A stretch of DNA of 17,660 nt, taken from assembly GCA_964623315.1 (NCBI GenBank), contig CAZUSU010000037.1:1-17660 (forward strand), read 5' to 3'. Within the stretch, counting starts at the first letter, position 1. Every line of letters starts with the position of its first letter. Positions 6,556-13,583 of this stretch are shown piece after piece. The stretch is from CAZUSU01 sp964623315. Lineage in GTDB: Bacteria > Patescibacteriota > Patescibacteriia > Magasanikbacterales > 2-02-FULL-50-9b. The notes under the pieces are model-generated. The model was not told where the DNA came from, searched no databases, and worked only from the letters and a program-made list of their open reading frames with translations. The position numbers and the translations under genes are program-made.

Positions 6556-6713
6556 GCACTCAATCTCTGTCTGTGTCGCAGGAGGAAGCGACAAGAACTA
6601 ATAAATGGACAGAGAAGAAATGCACGGGGTCCGACACGCATCGCTGGTTGAGAGCGACGGATCTACTGGCGAGAAGGCAAGCACCTACAGGTCCAAGCAT
6701 CTGCAAATCCAGT
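6538..6713 (-). ncRNA. Candidate small RNA (about 175 nt) with a CCUCCU hairpin loop
   Basis: The minus strand has a promoter (6749-6721), three stem regions and an intrinsic terminator, with no supported reading frame. In 5'-to-3' order: ACTGG at the start (6713-6709) can pair with 6669-6665; a 7-bp hairpin spans 6659-6639; then a nested arm. In that arm 6631-6620 pairs with 6555-6545 (GACCC/GGGTC plus six further pairs). Inside it TCTCTGTC (6615-6608) pairs with 6571-6564, and TGTCGC/GCGACA (6593-6588, 6579-6574) closes an 8-nt loop, UUCCUCCU (6587-6580). U7 (6544-6538) follows the outer stem. The loop matches the anti-Shine-Dalgarno of 16S rRNA. The predicted RNA begins shortly after the stop of the minus-strand ligase gene. 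It does not resemble tmRNA, RNase P RNA or SRP RNA. Confidence 0.65.
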
Positions 6714-6720
6714 GATAGAC

Positions 6721-6749
6721 ACTCTATCAGCGGTCGGGTAATTTGTCAA
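6721..6749 (-). promoter_or_regulatory. Promoter of the candidate small RNA
   Basis: Perfect TTGACA (6749-6744), 17-bp spacer and TAGAGT (6726-6721) on the minus strand. It lies 20 nt after the stop of the ligase gene and nothing is coded downstream, which points to an RNA product. Confidence 0.65.
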
Positions 6750-6769
6750 GTGCCTGTACAATGTCACGG

Positions 6770-8899
6770 CTATTTTCTTAAAAACTCCGGAAATACCGAC
6801 TCAAATTTTGCCCGAATATCTGTGCGTCCTGATTTAATGGCAATGGTATGCGCCAATCTTACCAGTTGCTCCGGCCAGTCATTTTTAGAAGAATGAGAAA
6901 GCGCGCGATCCAATAATAGGACGGCTTCACCGGAACGGTTGTTGGCGTCATACACGCCGGCGGCAATGATAAGATCGCTCATTGTGGTGAGTTTGTAGCC
7001 CCAGCGCAACGCCAGCTCTAATTCTTGCAATGCACGCGCCGGATTTGTACCGCCGACAATGAGCGACGCGTACCAATGTGAAGACGGCTCTGTTGGTTCA
7101 AAATTAATTGATTGGGTAATAATTTCTAGTGCGCGTGTGGAATTATTGATTTGGGCGTAATACATCGCCCACCCTTGCCAAATGAGTTGGCGGCGCGGAC
7201 TCAACTGTGCGGCGCGTGCAAATGATTCTTCTGCAAGCGGTTCATATTTTTTTTCGCCGGCGCGTGCGGCTTGTGCAAAGAGTTCTGCTTGCAAGAGATG
7301 AGCCCGCACGTTATACGGTTCGCGTTGCAATAATTCAGCAAACTTTTGTTCGGCAAAAGCGAAATTTGTTTGGTAATTAAAGGTGCGTGCCGCTGATAGT
7401 AGTACCTCGGGTTGGTACACACTGTTTAGCGCCAACGCGTATTCAAAAGTTTTTTGTGCAAGCAGGGGATTGCCGACATCGGCGAATATTTTTGCTTGAT
7501 TCACCAACACATTTGCGCGCCAAGCCGGCACATAAAAAAGCGACCACACCAAAAAGGATGCCACGGCAACGCCGCCAGCGCCAACGCGCCACCATCGAGG
7601 CGTTGTTTTTTGCGTATGAAGAGACCACGCGCGTCCCGCAATAATGCCGGCGAGCAAATAAAACACCATATATGAGCTGGGATGGTCAAAAGCAAATATA
7701 TTTTGTACAAAATGTGCCACCAGCATGCCGCCAAGTGTTGCAGACAACCACCACGCATGCGTGTTGGCGCGGGGTGTTTTATATAAGAGCCACAGGAGCG
7801 CCGCATATTGCAATACATAGGCGACAAGCCCCACAACTCCCAACGTAACCAACATTTCAATTGTCGCGTTATGCACGCGGTCAAACCACGTTTCATACGA
7901 ACCAAATAAAAGTGAGCGGGGGTTATAGTGCGCGTTAAAAACGTAGTAAAAATTTTCTGGACCCCACCCCAAAAGAGGCCGTTCAACGGTTCCCTCAAAC
8001 GCAATGCGCCACGCAATAATGCGCGTGGTAATAGTTGAAGGACGCACGGTCACTAGTCGGTGGAGGAGGGTGTTCTGAAAAATATATCCGGCGCGTGTTG
8101 ACCACAGAATGATCACGCACAAAATGACACCGGCGATTAATGACACGCGCAATAAACGGTGGTGCCAAAAAATCTTCATTTTTTTTCCGTGCAGAGCGAG
8201 AGCGGCCGCGCCAACCGTTGCCAAAGCAAGTAGTGCGCCACGCGATGCGCTCAAATACAGCGCAACAGCATTGAGCGCATAAGAAGCAAGGGCAAGCCAG
8301 CGCCAGCCGCGGTGCCAATAGTAAAAGATTCCCCATGCGGACAATAATAAAAACATGACGGCGTACCCCCCTAAATAAACGGGGTTGCCCAGCGTCCCCG
8401 AGGGGCGACTGCTCATGTTATAGAGCGCCGCCGGATTAATGGTTTGCCATAGGGCGCTGAGGGCCACGACGCCGGACACGGCGCACATATACAATAAATA
8501 ATCCGGTAATTTTTCCAGCCGTGTGCGCAAAAATCCGCCCACAACCACGGCCACGCCACACAGATAGATAATAAATACCGCGCCTGTTGCGCGTTCAAAG
8601 GTGCTCCACAAAGAACGGCGGGTATCAACGCCAAAAAAACTGCTGATTAATAAAATAAGTATAAAGGTCGCAAGCGTGTATAAAAAAAAGTCACGGCGCG
8701 GCGCCGCTGTCGGTTCCAAAATAAAAAGTATTACACCGATGATGATTGTTGCCCCTGCAACGGTTGCAACAAAAAAAACTTTGGGAAAAACAAAAGGGAA
8801 GGTCGCGTTGGTAAGCAGAATAAGCGGCGTGAGCGGCAATAGCCATAAACACACCCACAAGATGCGGGAAAGTAAAGAAACGGCGCGGGTGGTATACAT
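6770..8899 (-). CDS. O-antigen ligase/Wzy-type polytopic membrane protein with C-terminal TPR region
   Basis: A 709-residue protein. Residues 1-460 contain about 12 membrane helices. Features of the Wzy/WaaL/PglL family include RPSGTLGNPVYLGGY (165-179), the conserved SRG (219-221), and the large periplasmic loop with RPLLGWGPENFYYVF (307-321) and RVHNATIEMLVTLG (341-354), whose histidine H343 is in the position of the catalytic loop histidine. Family members transfer or polymerise lipid-linked glycans outside the membrane. Residues about 465-690 are helical repeats of TPR type (AQKTFEYALALN, AEESFARAAQLSPRRQ, ALEIITQSINFEP). The PglL-like arrangement of ligase plus TPR suggests glycosylation of a protein or surface layer; the actual substrate is unknown. 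It is divergent from nrdF. Confidence 0.88.
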   Translation of the reverse strand: MYTTRAVSLLSRILWVCLWLLPLTPLILLTNATFPFVFPKVFFVATVAGATIIIGVILFILEPTAAPRRDFFLYTLATFILILLISSFFGVDTRRSLWSTFERATGAVFIIYLCGVAVVVGGFLRTRLEKLPDYLLYMCAVSGVVALSALWQTINPAALYNMSSRPSGTLGNPVYLGGYAVMFLLLSAWGIFYYWHRGWRWLALASYALNAVALYLSASRGALLALATVGAAALALHGKKMKIFWHHRLLRVSLIAGVILCVIILWSTRAGYIFQNTLLHRLVTVRPSTITTRIIAWRIAFEGTVERPLLGWGPENFYYVFNAHYNPRSLLFGSYETWFDRVHNATIEMLVTLGVVGLVAYVLQYAALLWLLYKTPRANTHAWWLSATLGGMLVAHFVQNIFAFDHPSSYMVFYLLAGIIAGRAWSLHTQKTTPRWWRVGAGGVAVASFLVWSLFYVPAWRANVLVNQAKIFADVGNPLLAQKTFEYALALNSVYQPEVLLSAARTFNYQTNFAFAEQKFAELLQREPYNVRAHLLQAELFAQAARAGEKKYEPLAEESFARAAQLSPRRQLIWQGWAMYYAQINNSTRALEIITQSINFEPTEPSSHWYASLIVGGTNPARALQELELALRWGYKLTTMSDLIIAAGVYDANNRSGEAVLLLDRALSHSSKNDWPEQLVRLAHTIAIKSGRTDIRAKFESVFPEFLRK

Positions 8900-8916
8900 A
8901 AAAATGAGTTGTTCCC

Positions 8917-8945
8917 ATCATAACGCAGAATAACGCCCTAAGCAA
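8917..8945 (-). promoter_or_regulatory. Putative promoter of the ligase gene
   Basis: TTGCTT (8945-8940), 17-bp spacer and TATGAT (8922-8917) on the minus strand. The predicted start near 8910 leaves about 11 nt before ATG 8899. Confidence 0.5.
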
Positions 8946-8960
8946 TGGTTTTGCGCTCAA

Positions 8961-9008
8961 ACACTACATATTGTGGTCTGTGGATAATCTGTGCACAAGA
9001 TATAGGTG
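8961..9008 (+). promoter_or_regulatory. Pair of NrdR boxes upstream of nrdFE
   Basis: Box 1 (8961-8976, ACACTACATATTGTGG) matches the published NrdR box pattern acaCwAtATaTwGtgt at 14 of 16 positions. Box 2 (8993-9008, GCACAAGATATAGGTG) matches at 12, including all strongly conserved positions. They are 32 bp apart start to start, about three helical turns, the usual NrdR arrangement. Box 2 overlaps the -35, which fits repression of ribonucleotide reductase genes by NrdR. The nrdR gene itself is not in this window. Confidence 0.8.
8979..8987 (-). promoter_or_regulatory. Consensus DnaA box between the NrdR boxes
   Basis: The minus strand reads TTATCCACA, the consensus DnaA 9-mer. A single box is not an origin, but DnaA also regulates nrd promoters in E. 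coli, so a regulatory role is plausible. Confidence 0.5.
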
Positions 9009-9033
9009 ACAGCGCTTGTGTGGAGAGTATAAT
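9006..9033 (+). promoter_or_regulatory. Promoter of nrdFE
   Basis: GTGACA (9006-9011), 16-bp spacer and perfect TATAAT (9028-9033), 20 nt before ATG 9054. The -35 overlaps the second NrdR box. Confidence 0.75.
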
Positions 9034-9053
9034 AATTATCACCCCGACACACT

Positions 9054-10016
9054 ATGACTCATCTCTTTGGTTCTTGCGCCATGCTCACTCCACGCACCGT
9101 GTATCGGCCATTTGAATATCCGCAATACTTTGATTTTTTCAAAAAACAAAATCAGGCGCACTGGCTTCCCACCGAGGTTCCCATGGAGTCAGACATTTCA
9201 GATTATCGTTTTAATTTATCAGAACCGGAAAAAAATCTGGTGATCCAAATTTTACGATTTTTTACGCAAGGCGACATTGAGGTTAATAATAATTATAACA
9301 CGCGGCTTATTCCGGCGTTTCCCAAGCCGGAAATTAAAATGATGCTATCCGCGTTTGCGGCCATGGAAAGCGTCCACGTGTGGGCGTATTCGTATCTCAA
9401 CGACTCGCTCGGCCTGCCAGAAAAGGAGTACCGCGCATTTTTGGATTATGAATCCATGCGCAATAAATATCAGTATCTTCAGGCATTTGACGTACAAACA
9501 ACGGAAGAGTTAGCAATCAACTTGGCCGTGTTTGGCGGTTTTATGGAAGGCGTCAGTTTATTTTCATCGTTTGCCATATTAATGAACTTCCCGCGCCTCG
9601 GTAAACTAAAGGGTGTGGGGCAAATTGTGACGTGGAGTATTCGCGATGAAACTTTGCACAGCCGCGGGGTGTGTCAACTGTTCCGCGATTTTATTTCAGA
9701 GAATCGTCAGCTGTGGACTGCGGATCTGCGAGAAAAACTGAGCGAAGCGTGCCGCCAGATGGTTCGTTTGGAAGACGCGTTCATTGACACCTGCTTTTCT
9801 ATGGGGCCGGTTCCCGGCCTCGCCGCCGCGCAGGTAAAGGAATATATTCGTTACACCGCGGATCGCAAACTCAACGATCTGGGGCTTGATGCGTTGTATC
9901 ATGTACAAAATCCGCTTTCATGGCTGGACGTTATGGTTAATGCCAAGGAGCATGCTAACTTTTTTGAAAGCCGCGCAACCGAATATTCAAAAGGCGCCGT
10001 TGTCAGCGACTGGTAA
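9054..10016 (+). CDS. nrdF: Ribonucleoside-diphosphate reductase, class I beta (radical-generating) subunit
   Basis: A 320-residue protein that houses the dimetal centre whose oxidant drives reduction of ribonucleotides to deoxyribonucleotides. The metal ligand set is complete: probable D74 (TQGD), E105 and H108 (MESVHVWAY), E165 (GFMEG), E199 and H202 (RDETLH). Tyr112 falls four residues after H108, the position of the radical tyrosine (E. coli Y122), so a tyrosyl radical is possible. The C-terminal tail ...GAVVSDW is the flexible type that docks on the alpha subunit. The alpha gene starts 15 nt downstream. Regulation is probably by NrdR (boxes at 8961-9008). Naming as nrdF rather than nrdB is by length only; the subclass and metal are not determined. 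Confidence 0.93.
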   Translation: MTHLFGSCAMLTPRTVYRPFEYPQYFDFFKKQNQAHWLPTEVPMESDISDYRFNLSEPEKNLVIQILRFFTQGDIEVNNNYNTRLIPAFPKPEIKMMLSAFAAMESVHVWAYSYLNDSLGLPEKEYRAFLDYESMRNKYQYLQAFDVQTTEELAINLAVFGGFMEGVSLFSSFAILMNFPRLGKLKGVGQIVTWSIRDETLHSRGVCQLFRDFISENRQLWTADLREKLSEACRQMVRLEDAFIDTCFSMGPVPGLAAAQVKEYIRYTADRKLNDLGLDALYHVQNPLSWLDVMVNAKEHANFFESRATEYSKGAVVSDW

Positions 10017-10031
10017 ATAACCTCTTTTACT

Positions 10032-11942
10032 ATGACTACTTACGCTTCCGTTGTTGATGCGTTGTCTCAAAATGACCTTACTGCGGCGCGTGATTTATTA
10101 CTCGCCGAAATTTTGGAACAAACGGCCACACGCAACAGTTGGGACTGTCCCCACTACAGCGCCGATCGCGCGGCCCAGCAGAATATCCGTTTGAATCCGG
10201 ACAGCAATCGCCAGATGTCATACTTTGGTTTGGAAAATATGCGCGACCGCTATTTTTTGCGCGATGCAAATAATAACATTTGCGAAAATCCACAGACGTT
10301 TTTTGCGCGTGTGGCAACGGGCATGGCGCGCGGCGACGCGGCGCACGCACAAGAACTGTATGACCTCATGAGCCGTTATTGGTTTATTCCGGCAACACCG
10401 GTTTTAATGAACATCGGCACCAGCAAGGGTCTGCCCATTTCTTGTTTTTTGAATATGGTCCCCGATACACTGGAAGGAATTTTTGACGTATATCGCGAAA
10501 ATGCTTTTTTGGCAAAATATGGCGGCGGTATTGGCACGGATTGGTCGGCACTGCGCGGACAAAATGCGCCACTGCAGTCCAGCGGGTTGCGTTCGTCCGG
10601 CGTTATTCCTTTTCTTAAAATTATGGATTCGGAAACGATCGCCATTTCACGCAACAGTACGCGGCGCGGCGCGGCGGCGGCATATTTGCGTATTGATCAT
10701 CCGGATATTGAGGATTTTTTGGAAGTACGCAAACCGACGGGCGCAGACACGGACCGAAAATGTTTGAATATCAACAACGGCGTGGTCATCACGGATGAAT
10801 TTATGAAAGCAGTGGAAGAGAATCGTGAATATGATCTGATAGATCCGCATTATAAAAAACCAACGGCGCGTCTGAACGCTCTGGATGTGTGGCGTAAATT
10901 ACTCACCATTCGCGCAGAAACCGGCGAGCCGTATTTGGTATTTATTGACACGGTGAATCGCGCACTGCCGGCGCACCATCAAGAAAAGGGTCTGCTCGTG
11001 CGTCAGAGTAATTTATGTACGGAAATTGTGTTACCCACCAACGAAGAGCGCACGGCCGTGTGTTGCCTCGGCAATCTTAATTTGGAAAAGTATGACGAAT
11101 GGAAAGATGAAATAGAGCGCATCACCTACGCGTGCGTTAAAGCGTTGGACAACAACTTGGACACGTTTGTTGAATTGGCGCCGGCGCAAGAGTATAAAAA
11201 GGCGATTAATTCCGTTCAGCACGAACGGTCTGTTGGTTTGGGCGTGATGGGCTATCACGGTTACTTGATGCAAAAGAACGTTCCGTTTGAAAGTGTGGTG
11301 GCGCGCAACACCAACAAAGAAATTTTTAAACGCTTTGGCGAGGCGGCGCGCGCCGCGTCAAAACGGCTGGGAGAAGAGCGCGGCTTGCCGCTTGATGGCG
11401 GTACACAGCGCAACAGCTATGTCACCTCCATTCAGCCAACGGCGAGCACGGCGTTTTTGTGCGGCAATGCCACGCCGTGCGTTGAGCCCATTTCCGGCAA
11501 CGCGTATTTGCAAAAAACATTGTCCGGCAGTTTTTTGGTGAAAAATAAATATCTGGAACGGTTGCTAGAAACAAAAGGAATTAACACGCCAGAAGTATGG
11601 AAGGATATCATCGCGGCAAAGGGAAGCGTGCAACATCTGACACAATTAACGGAAGAAGAAAAAGTGGTGTTTCGCACGGCGTATGAAATGAACATGCGCG
11701 AAGTCATTCAGCAAACGGCAGATCGGCAACCATTTATTGATCAGGCGCAATCAATCAATGTTTTTTTCTCTACGCCTTTGAGTGGAAAATATTTGCATGA
11801 CGTTCATTTTTTGGCGTGGAAGGCCGGCGTCAAAACACTGTACTACTTGCGTTCTGCCGCTCCCATTGAAGCAGAAAATATCAGCCGCGCGTCTGTAAAG
11901 CAACGGGATTTCACGAATGAGGAATGTGCGGTGTGTCAATGA
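10032..11942 (+). CDS. nrdE: Ribonucleoside-diphosphate reductase, class I alpha (catalytic) subunit, no ATP-cone
   Basis: A 636-residue catalytic subunit. Active-site N327, C329 and E331 lie in QSNLCTEI. The redox cysteine pair is C138 (PISCFL) and C344 (AVCCLGNLNL). The dNTP/substrate loops are represented by FLAKYGGGIG (159-168) and QPTASTAFL. The C-terminal CxxC (C632, C635 in ECAVCQ) is the swinging pair reduced by thioredoxin or glutaredoxin. Length is about 125 residues below E. coli NrdA (761). The N-terminus lacks an ATP-cone, so the usual dATP overall-activity switch is apparently absent here and is not visible in the beta subunit either. It is co-transcribed with nrdF. A 140-bp cruciform repeat begins 6 nt after its stop. 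Confidence 0.94.
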   Translation: MTTYASVVDALSQNDLTAARDLLLAEILEQTATRNSWDCPHYSADRAAQQNIRLNPDSNRQMSYFGLENMRDRYFLRDANNNICENPQTFFARVATGMARGDAAHAQELYDLMSRYWFIPATPVLMNIGTSKGLPISCFLNMVPDTLEGIFDVYRENAFLAKYGGGIGTDWSALRGQNAPLQSSGLRSSGVIPFLKIMDSETIAISRNSTRRGAAAAYLRIDHPDIEDFLEVRKPTGADTDRKCLNINNGVVITDEFMKAVEENREYDLIDPHYKKPTARLNALDVWRKLLTIRAETGEPYLVFIDTVNRALPAHHQEKGLLVRQSNLCTEIVLPTNEERTAVCCLGNLNLEKYDEWKDEIERITYACVKALDNNLDTFVELAPAQEYKKAINSVQHERSVGLGVMGYHGYLMQKNVPFESVVARNTNKEIFKRFGEAARAASKRLGEERGLPLDGGTQRNSYVTSIQPTASTAFLCGNATPCVEPISGNAYLQKTLSGSFLVKNKYLERLLETKGINTPEVWKDIIAAKGSVQHLTQLTEEEKVVFRTAYEMNMREVIQQTADRQPFIDQAQSINVFFSTPLSGKYLHDVHFLAWKAGVKTLYYLRSAAPIEAENISRASVKQRDFTNEECAVCQ

Positions 11943-11948
11943 CTAACT

Positions 11949-12088
11949 GATGCGTCACTGCACGAGTTCGGGAACACGCTACGGAAGTAACACACTTCCT
12001 TGCTCGTCCTCGCGACGCGAACAATTTCATCCTCCGCATGAAAGATTCGCGTCGCTGCGGGTTTCCCTCACTCATGCAGTGACGCATC
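11949..12088. repeat. 140-bp cruciform element with 14-bp perfect terminal inverted repeats
   Basis: GATGCGTCACTGCA (11949-11962) is matched by its exact complement at 12075-12088. Inside are a small hairpin (11983-11988 with 11994-11999) and a long one (12012-12021 with 12046-12055, then 12025-12030 with 12038-12043). The order of terminal repeat, hairpin, hairpin, terminal repeat is the same as in the 2013-2167 element. So are the inner boxes GGGAACAC (left) and GTTTCCC (right) and a GCTCGT...CCTCGC core. It starts 6 nt after the nrdE stop and could also protect that mRNA's 3' end. Confidence 0.8.
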
Positions 12089-12096
12089 TTGATAAT

Positions 12097-12183
12097 AAAA
12101 AAAGCCCCATACGACTTCATGGGTCAAGTTGAAGCATCCAAACGGAGCCTCTCCAAGACCCATATCGAGCAAGTCGTATGGGG
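12097..12183 (-). terminator. Long structured intrinsic terminator
   Basis: On the minus strand a 13-bp stem (12183-12171 with 12117-12105) encloses a second stem (12163-12157 with 12125-12119) and a GGAG/CTCC hairpin (12154-12151 with 12147-12144), and is followed by C and U7 (12103-12097). It is far larger than an ordinary terminator. It would end the minus-strand operon or a separate RNA. Confidence 0.7.
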
Positions 12184-12271
12184 GAGAAATCACCACCGCT
12201 TTTTCAAGGCAGTGGCTACAGTTTTTGGGGACTGACTGATGGCGTGCAACCGTGAATGTTGATTCAACGGT
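12097..12271 (-). ncRNA. Possible structured small RNA (about 175 nt)
   Basis: If the signal at 12307-12278 is a promoter, the RNA would run from about 12271 to the U-run at 12097. A 5' hairpin (CCACUGC...GCGGUGG, 12215-12193) precedes the large terminator structure. The antisense-free gap has no supported reading frame. The alternative is that this is just the 3' untranslated region of the gene at 12313-12570. Confidence 0.4.
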
Positions 12272-12277
12272 AGAATA

Positions 12278-12307
12278 ATAATAAAACATCGGTGCGATGT
12301 TTGTCAA
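12278..12307 (-). promoter_or_regulatory. Promoter-like signal or terminator after the 85-residue gene
   Basis: Minus strand: TTGACA (12307-12302), 18-bp spacer, TATTAT (12283-12278). The spacer is an inverted repeat, AAACATCG/CGATGTTT (12302-12295 with 12291-12284), followed by a T-rich run. The same bases can thus be read as a promoter with an operator or as a weak intrinsic terminator of the gene ending at 12313. Confidence 0.45.
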
Positions 12308-12312
12308 ATGAA

Positions 12313-12570
12313 TTATTGTTTTAATGCGTCAATTTCTTCCTTCACTACTTGCGCCGGATCGGCAGTGCCATTCAAAACGGCTAATTTTTCGTTGGCAATA
12401 TCCCACACCGTGCTGATCAATTGCGGTTCAGTTTCAAAAATATCCAGCGCTGTTAGTACGTGGGCATCATCAAGAGAGCGTAAGATGGCAATAAATTGAC
12501 CCTGTTCGTCCACAGAAAGGGCACTTTGTGCGAGCAGGTTGCGTAGCCGTTCTTCAACAAATGATTCCAT
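12313..12570 (-). CDS. Small helical protein, function unknown
   Basis: An 85-residue, acidic, all-helical protein (MESFVEERLRNLLAQSALS... ending VVKEEIDALKQ) without signal peptide or membrane segment. Its start codon lies 1 nt after the stop of the 304-residue gene at 12572-13486, so the two are one operon and probably translationally coupled. Partnership with that protein is the only contextual clue. No family is recognised. Confidence 0.65.
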   Translation of the reverse strand: MESFVEERLRNLLAQSALSVDEQGQFIAILRSLDDAHVLTALDIFETEPQLISTVWDIANEKLAVLNGTADPAQVVKEEIDALKQ

Positions 12571-12571
12571 A

Positions 12572-13486
12572 CTATTTATGTGCTAATTGATCCGGCGCCG
12601 TGGCGCGATACACCGACCCCTGTGCGCTTGCCGCCGCTTCAAACCGGTGCTGGCCATCAACGACTACTTCTTTTACCGCCACGTGAATTTGGTTTAACAC
12701 CACGGTGGTGTGCAAGTGCGATACATGGAACGCCTTGGTCGTGACAATGCGCATGCGGCGTACGCCTTCCGTGGGCCGCAGTTGCACGGTGAGCGATTCA
12801 GAGGTGAGGCGTGCGGATAAGTCCTGCTGTGCCCGCAACGCTAAAAGGGCGAGCGCGTTTAACACGGCAGTATTGCGCGTTCCTCCTCCCACGTGTTGCA
12901 CCACGAGCATTTCCGTGGTTCGGTGGGGTGCGCCACGTTCGGCGCCTCCGGAAAGCGCATACACTTTGCTTTGAATGCGCGCCCGCGACGCCGTGCCTCT
13001 TCCATCTTTTTTGACAGCATTGGCATCAAAATATTTATAGGTGCTTACCAGTTCATCAAACACAACTGATTTTTCGTTCAACAAACGCAGGAGGTCGCCG
13101 GAAAATGGTTGTTCAGGTTCATTGGTATCTGTGCGGAGGAGCAGTTGCATGCCTCGGTCATGCAACGGTTCTAATTTTTTTGAAATGGCGCGTTGTTTTG
13201 CCGTTTCTGCCTCGGCCGTGAACCGTTCTTCTTTGGCCGGTGCGTGCGGATCAATTTCCGTGAACGAAAGTTTGACCGACGGAGCGGCCATCGCTTCATG
13301 TTCGTGTAGTTGCACAGCAACGGCGGTAGTAAGTCCGAGTACCCCGCGCACCACGGTGTTCAGTGCGGGGAGTTTGCGCAGACGAGCCAACGCTGTTTCG
13401 TGTGACTGTTCAGCATCTGCAAGGTGTTCTCCGGCTCGCTCTGGTTTGTTGATTTCAAACGATGCGTCAAATGATTCTTTCATCAT
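12572..13486 (-). CDS. Hypothetical protein with one central-N-terminal hydrophobic segment
   Basis: The frame is open much further upstream, to 13876. ATG 13486 is chosen because it begins MMKESFDASFEINKPERA, lies 18 nt after a TATAGT -10 element, and upstream codons run antisense through the divergent gene. This gives 304 residues. A charged helix (about 1-42) is followed by a hydrophobic stretch (about 44-68, VVRGVLGLTTAVAVQL ... AMAAP). That stretch could be a membrane anchor or an unusually placed export signal. The remainder is an alpha/beta domain with many Thr/Arg residues (e.g. LTVQLRPTEGVRRMRIVTTK). No family is recognised. First gene of a two-gene operon. Confidence 0.65.
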   Translation of the reverse strand: MMKESFDASFEINKPERAGEHLADAEQSHETALARLRKLPALNTVVRGVLGLTTAVAVQLHEHEAMAAPSVKLSFTEIDPHAPAKEERFTAEAETAKQRAISKKLEPLHDRGMQLLLRTDTNEPEQPFSGDLLRLLNEKSVVFDELVSTYKYFDANAVKKDGRGTASRARIQSKVYALSGGAERGAPHRTTEMLVVQHVGGGTRNTAVLNALALLALRAQQDLSARLTSESLTVQLRPTEGVRRMRIVTTKAFHVSHLHTTVVLNQIHVAVKEVVVDGQHRFEAAASAQGSVYRATAPDQLAHK

Positions 13487-13504
13487 AAAAAAGGATGTGC
13501 ATAC

Positions 13505-13510
13505 ACTATA
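13505..13510 (-). promoter_or_regulatory. -10 element of the minus-strand operon
   Basis: TATAGT on the minus strand, 18 nt before ATG 13486. No clear -35. It lies back to back with the plus-strand promoter at 13518-13546, so the two promoters would compete or share a regulator. Confidence 0.4.
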
Positions 13511-13517
13511 GCACGTG

Positions 13518-13546
13518 TTGACAATTTTTTCATATCGCGGTATACC
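13518..13546 (+). promoter_or_regulatory. Promoter of the 197-residue gene
   Basis: Perfect TTGACA (13518-13523), 17-bp spacer, TATACC (13541-13546). The predicted start, near 13553, is immediately followed by the 13554-13570 palindrome. Confidence 0.7.
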
Positions 13547-13553
13547 GTATTCA

Positions 13554-13570
13554 GTCGAAACAGTTTCGAC
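13554..13570 (+). promoter_or_regulatory. 17-bp palindrome at the predicted +1, operator-like
   Basis: GTCGAAAC (13554-13561), A, GTTTCGAC (13563-13570): a perfect inverted repeat placed where a repressor would block initiation. As RNA the single-base centre makes it a poor hairpin, so a DNA operator is the better reading. Confidence 0.5.
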
Positions 13571-13583
13571 GGTGGAGGTTCCG

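Noticed and set aside
6538..6713. 6S, tmRNA, RNase P or SRP RNA
   Set aside because: The 5' and 3' ends do not pair, there is no tRNA-like end or tag frame, and none of the conserved blocks of these RNAs is visible.
8979..8987. Origin of replication
   Set aside because: Only one DnaA box, no cluster, no AT-rich unwinding region and no dnaA/dnaN neighbours.
11949..12088. Integron attC site
   Set aside because: The size and fold are similar, but the GTTRRRY core and its complement are missing at the ends and no integrase is seen.
12068..12307. A 79-codon minus-strand frame
   Set aside because: It runs through the structured terminator region; the pairing explains the sequence better than a protein does.
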